From Deltaproteobacteria bacterium (lineage in GTDB: Bacteria; Acidobacteriota; Thermoanaerobaculia; Multivoradales; JAHZIX01), in contig JAHZIX010000050.1 of assembly GCA_022601195.1 (NCBI GenBank), positions 1 through 64,000 of the forward strand: 64,000 nucleotides of DNA, read 5' to 3'. The notes under the pieces are model-generated. The model was not told the DNA's origin and made no database searches. It saw only the letters and a list, made by a program, of their open reading frames with translations. A program made the translations under genes and the position numbers. Shown here one piece after another: positions 60,903 through 64,000 of the stretch (its first letter is position 1; every line of letters begins with the position of its first letter).

Positions 60903-61631
60903 GTGTGCTCGGGAAGAACCGTGTCGACACTCCAGAACCTGACGGATCGTGTCATCACACTGCTTGGACTCGACCTGGATTTCTCGATCGATATTGGTAC
61001 GGACCCCCTCAACCAGATCACCGAGGACCTCTACCTCGGTGCCCGACCCGATCAACAGCAAGTCCCGGCCCTCGAGAAAATCGGAATCACCCACGTCGTC
61101 AGCTGTCTGCGAGAGGGCGAACGGGCCAAGGTAGCGTTTCTAAGGTCAAGCTTCGATTCGCTTTTCATCCCGATGCACGATGGAATGCATGAGGATATCG
61201 CAAGCGTCTTTCCTATCTTCTTTGACTTTGTGCAAACCGCACGGGGACAGGAAGTCGCACCGAAGATCTTCGTTCATTGCGAGGCCGGGGTCAGTCGTTC
61301 GGCCACGCTCGCCACCGCGCTCCTGATGCAACAATCAGGAAAGCGATTCTTCCCCGCCTATTGCGACGTCCGCGCCAAACGGGGAGCGGTACTTCTCAAC
61401 ATCGGCTTCGCAACACAGCTTCAGAAGCTCGAATTCGACCTTCATCCGAAAGCAAACCATGACCAGAGCGTGTCATCGTTGGCCCGCTACCTCCGGGAGG
61501 TATGCAAGGTTCCCATCAAACTCGAGGTTCTCCACAGCGAGCTCCACCACCACGACTACGATGCGGTCGAAACCCTTCAGTCGATTTTCGGCGATGAGAT
61601 ACCCCGCGTCATCCAGGGTGTGCGCCGGTGA
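60903..61631 (+). CDS. dual-specificity protein phosphatase
   Basis: 242 residues from GTG 60903; GTG 60921 is another candidate. The phosphatase domain (about 40-190) has DPLNQITEDLYLGARPDQQQ, THVVSCLREGE, FIPMHDGMHEDI (general acid) and the catalytic loop HCEAGVSRSATLAT, i.e. HCX5R. Such enzymes remove phosphate from Ser, Thr or Tyr. The C-terminal 60 residues are extra and rich in His and acidic residues. No kinase adjoins. It lies in the segment flanked by 23-bp direct repeats. Confidence 0.85.
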   Translation: MCSGRTVSTLQNLTDRVITLLGLDLDFSIDIGTDPLNQITEDLYLGARPDQQQVPALEKIGITHVVSCLREGERAKVAFLRSSFDSLFIPMHDGMHEDIASVFPIFFDFVQTARGQEVAPKIFVHCEAGVSRSATLATALLMQQSGKRFFPAYCDVRAKRGAVLLNIGFATQLQKLEFDLHPKANHDQSVSSLARYLREVCKVPIKLEVLHSELHHHDYDAVETLQSIFGDEIPRVIQGVRR

Positions 61632-61657
61632 GCTCGATGGGAAGTCCTCCGAACCGG

Positions 61658-61680
61658 CGAGGGGGCAGCCGAATCCCCGG
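61658..61680. repeat. 23-bp direct repeat, right copy
   Basis: Exact copy of 60136-60158, 1522 bases away. Lies 26 bases after the phosphatase stop and is followed at once by a half-copy of the 71-codon gene. Confidence 0.9.
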
Positions 61681-61785
61681 AACCTCTGGTCGGAGGCCCG
61701 GTCGGAGCTGGGCATTCCGAAAGTTGCCGCCGCGGAGATCGAGCTCGAGGGCTAGCTGTCGGCCGGCGACCAAACCCCGGACTGA
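61681..61785 (+). pseudogene. half-copy of the 71-codon gene
   Basis: Reads NLWSEARSELGIPKVAAAEIELEG, stops, and goes on SAGDQTPD in frame to TGA, aligning with 60270-60378. The 5' half is missing and one in-frame stop (TAG at 61753-61755) interrupts it. Confidence 0.7.
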
Positions 61786-61902
61786 GGCGGCAAATCCTGC
61801 CCTTTCGCTGGAGAGCCACCCTCGACCGAGGTTGGCGCCCCTAGCTGGATGGAGATAGTGACACCGCGAGCGAGGCCTTAGACAGCACCGTCCGCGGGTG
61901 GG

Positions 61903-62442
61903 TCATTGGCGTGGGAGGAGGAGACGCCGCCCGCGGGCCTTCCCCAGCAGGCAGAGGGCGATGGACCACAGGACGATCCAGCTGTGGAGGCAGAGGCCGC
62001 GCCGCCTGCGGTAGAGGCGGTCAACGCCACGAGTCCAGCCGGCCCCGGCACCGGCGAGCAGCTGCGCCAGGCCGGTGACTCCGGGTTTGATGCGGAACCG
62101 TGGGTCGTGCTGCGATCGGTGCCAACCGAGGCGAGTCAGGTCCGCCGGAGTCAGCGGCCGCGGCCCGATCCAGCTCATGTCGCCCCGCAGAACGTTGAGC
62201 CATTGGACTGTTTCGTCCAGGCCGGTGTGGCGTAGCCAGGCGCCGGCTCGCGTCACCTGCCCTTTGTGCATGGTGCGAAATTTGAAGATCGAGAATGTCT
62301 GCCGGTGGTGCCCCACCCGCTGCTGGCGAAATAGGATCGGCGAGCCGTCCAGGCACCACACCACCAGGGCGACGCAGGACACCAGGGGTAGGAATAGGGG
62401 TGCGGAAAGGAAGCACCAGAGAAGGTCGCCCGCCCGCGTCAC
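61903..62442 (-). CDS. bacterial sugar transferase (WcaJ/ExoY family)
   Basis: 179 residues from GTG 62442, which overlaps the radical SAM stop (GTGA); the longer frame to 62592 lies in that gene. N-terminal hydrophobic hairpin, LFRQQRVGHHRQTFSIFKFRTM, DETVQWLNVLRGDMSWIGPRPL, and RFRIKPGVTGLAQL define the family, which puts the first sugar phosphate on undecaprenyl phosphate. The C-terminus is basic. Co-translated with the radical SAM protein; together they suggest cell-envelope glycan or lipid synthesis. Confidence 0.85.
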   Translation of the reverse strand: MTRAGDLLWCFLSAPLFLPLVSCVALVVWCLDGSPILFRQQRVGHHRQTFSIFKFRTMHKGQVTRAGAWLRHTGLDETVQWLNVLRGDMSWIGPRPLTPADLTRLGWHRSQHDPRFRIKPGVTGLAQLLAGAGAGWTRGVDRLYRRRRGLCLHSWIVLWSIALCLLGKARGRRLLLPRQ

Positions 62443-63872
62443 AGCGGCTCCGGCTTGGCCGCCTCCCGAGCCGGGGCCGCTGCAAGGGCCGCAACCGGCT
62501 CCTCCTCTACACCTCGGTCCGGCCGGTTGAGGATCCCTTCCAACAACGGCAGCATCCAGGCCAGCCGACGGGTTCGAATCACCAGATCCCACACCGGCTC
62601 GAACTTCTTCCAGCCGGTGGCGTAGAGGAATCGGCGCAAGCGGTGAGGCACCGTTCCCCCCATGCTGGCCGCCCGCGCGATATTCGACCAGCGATAGAAG
62701 TCCCGATAGGCACGTCCGTATCCGGCTTCGAGGGTCGCGGTGCTCATGTGCCGAGGGGCGAACACCGCGTGGCGCGTATCGTAGAGTCGCCAGTCCCGGT
62801 GCAACAATCGGCCTTCCGCCTCGAGGCGGGCGTAGTAGGCGGTACCGGGATAAGGCGTGGCAATGTGAAAGGTCGCCGTGGTCAGTCCTTGGGAAACCGC
62901 CCAGGATACGGTGCGCTCGAAGACATCCTCGCGGTCGTCGTCCAGCCCGAAAACGAAGCTACCGTTGACTGAGATCCCTAGCTCGTGGAGCCGGGCAATG
63001 GCCGCCTCGTAACTGCGCTTCAGATTCTGCGTCTTGTTGGCGGCTTGGAGGTTGGCCTCCGAAAGGGTCTCGAAGCCGATGAAGATGCTGCGCAAGCCTG
63101 CGTTCGCCGCCTCTTCGATGAGATCACCCCGCAGGATCGCGTCCACCGTGGAGGCGCCCTGGAACAACCGCCCCATGCCGCGCAGGCCCGAGAACAGGGC
63201 GCTAGCGAACCGTCGATGCCCCAGCAGGTGGTCGTCGAGAAAGTACAGGTGCCGCCCCGGTAGGCGATCGATCTCCGCCAGGGCGTCATCGACCGTCTGG
63301 GTGTAAAAACCCTTTCCACCGGTGAAAAAGGCGTCTTTGTAGCAGAAGTCACAGTGGTGCGGGCAGCCGCGGCTAACGACCAACGAATTGGGCACGAGAT
63401 ACCGCGAGCGCCGGATCAGATCCCGTCGCACCGGCGGCACACCCAGGAGAGTCCTCGTCGTGCCGACATACCGGGGCAACAACCGGCCAGCACGCAGGTC
63501 GGCGAGCAGTCGAGGAAAGGCCTCTTCCCCCGGTCCCAGGCAGATCGTGTCCCCATGCCGCGCCGCCTCCTCCGGCAGCGCCGTCACATGCAGCCCACCC
63601 AGCGCCACCGTGCATCCTCGCGAACGGTAAAGGTCAGCGATCTCGTAGGCTCGGTGAGCATTGGTGATGTACACCTGAATCACCACCAGCTCCGGCTCGT
63701 CGTCGAAGCGAACTCTCTCCACGTGCTCATCCACCAGCGTTACCTCGTCCCTCGGTGAACAGTAGGCGGCCAGAGTCGCCAGGCCCAGGGGTGGAAATAG
63801 GGAGTACTTGATCGGTCGAAACAACGGACTCGTCGCCTCGGTCAACGCCGGCAGGATGAACTTGATCCGCAT
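62439..63872 (-). CDS. B12-binding radical SAM protein
   Basis: 477 residues from ATG 63872 (MRIKFILPAL); a longer frame toward the window edge is possible. N-terminal cobalamin-binding domain (LFPPLGLATLAAY, VALGGLHVTALPEEAARHGD), then CPHHCDFC for the 4Fe-4S cluster (CxxxCxxC) and a radical SAM barrel (YFLDDHLLG; IFIGFETLSEANLQ; GSFVFGLDDDRED). Such enzymes methylate or rearrange unreactive carbons. The C-terminal ~100 residues are less conserved. Overlaps the sugar transferase, so envelope lipid or glycan modification is a likely setting. Confidence 0.88.
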   Translation of the reverse strand: MRIKFILPALTEATSPLFRPIKYSLFPPLGLATLAAYCSPRDEVTLVDEHVERVRFDDEPELVVIQVYITNAHRAYEIADLYRSRGCTVALGGLHVTALPEEAARHGDTICLGPGEEAFPRLLADLRAGRLLPRYVGTTRTLLGVPPVRRDLIRRSRYLVPNSLVVSRGCPHHCDFCYKDAFFTGGKGFYTQTVDDALAEIDRLPGRHLYFLDDHLLGHRRFASALFSGLRGMGRLFQGASTVDAILRGDLIEEAANAGLRSIFIGFETLSEANLQAANKTQNLKRSYEAAIARLHELGISVNGSFVFGLDDDREDVFERTVSWAVSQGLTTATFHIATPYPGTAYYARLEAEGRLLHRDWRLYDTRHAVFAPRHMSTATLEAGYGRAYRDFYRWSNIARAASMGGTVPHRLRRFLYATGWKKFEPVWDLVIRTRRLAWMLPLLEGILNRPDRGVEEEPVAALAAAPAREAAKPEPL

Positions 63873-64000
63873 GCCGAGGACGGTAGGGGTGAACTGTGGC
63901 AGCCATCGGGCGAGGAAGGGGCAAATTCGGGATCGATTCTGCCCATGTACAGCACCGACCGCCTTTTCCCTCACCCACCAAACCACCAGAGGCGGCAGCC

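Noticed and set aside
62570-62580. tRNA-like GGTTCGAATC
   Set aside because: Lies inside the radical SAM gene; no acceptor or anticodon stem could be built around it.

Overview
The window looks like chromosomal DNA of a GC-rich Gram-negative bacterium, most likely Acidobacteriota (Thermoanaerobaculia-like). The clues are an 'orphan' MacB/FtsX-type permease of the acidobacterial ADOP kind, TonB and lipoprotein envelope genes, and secreted proteins that carry the 'GDGFESGD-x-W' motif typical of that phylum. This assignment is inference; no rRNA or universal marker gene is present.

Layout. 0.2-11.3 kb (mostly minus strand): an RHS/YD-repeat protein with a C-terminal HExxH metallopeptidase-like tip and a downstream lipoprotein, an integrase remnant, and a metal-uptake-like cluster (His/Asp-rich TonB receptor, small His-rich exported protein, polytopic membrane protein). 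11.7-16.8 kb: an exported RidA-like protein, a TrhO-RluA fusion for RNA modification, two copies of a small repeat element with terminal inverted repeats, and a lone protein with AbrB-like, ACT-like and TIR-like parts. 18.1-20.5 kb: the ADOP permease.

20.9-34.4 kb is accessory DNA. Small orphan genes are separated by hairpin sites with the structure of integron attC sites (best at 23822-23957), without any integron integrase in view. A three-copy leader repeat carries a conserved promoter. A membrane hydrolase, intact and decayed copies of one Phd/VapC toxin-antitoxin pair, IS3 remnants, an aquaporin gene with one nonsense codon, and a 203-bp duplication that cuts an attC site complete the region.

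34.5-43.2 kb: a PQQ-type sugar dehydrogenase, a tandem repeat, a two-gene unit of unknown function (beta-propeller plus long hydrophobic helices, then a beta-rich partner), a flippase and an esterase. 43.4-55.2 kb (minus strand) is a defence island: type I restriction-modification (hsdR-hsdM-hsdS) followed by an Mrr-like endonuclease, a DUF3883 protein, a DUF429 protein and two overlapping nucleotidyltransferases. 55.6-64 kb: a perfectly periodic 42-bp tandem repeat, a SymE-like toxin, an MmcQ/YjbR protein, a KefF/KefB potassium-efflux pair, SlyX, a dual-specificity phosphatase inside a direct-repeat-flanked segment, and a sugar transferase overlapping a B12-binding radical SAM gene.

The main themes are mobile cassette DNA, conflict systems (RHS tip, TIR-like protein, TA, type I R-M with add-ons, SymE) and envelope functions. 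The strongest candidates for undescribed biology are the AbrB/ACT/TIR-like protein, the propeller-helix two-gene unit, the cassette array with its leader repeat, and the restriction island with its accessory genes.
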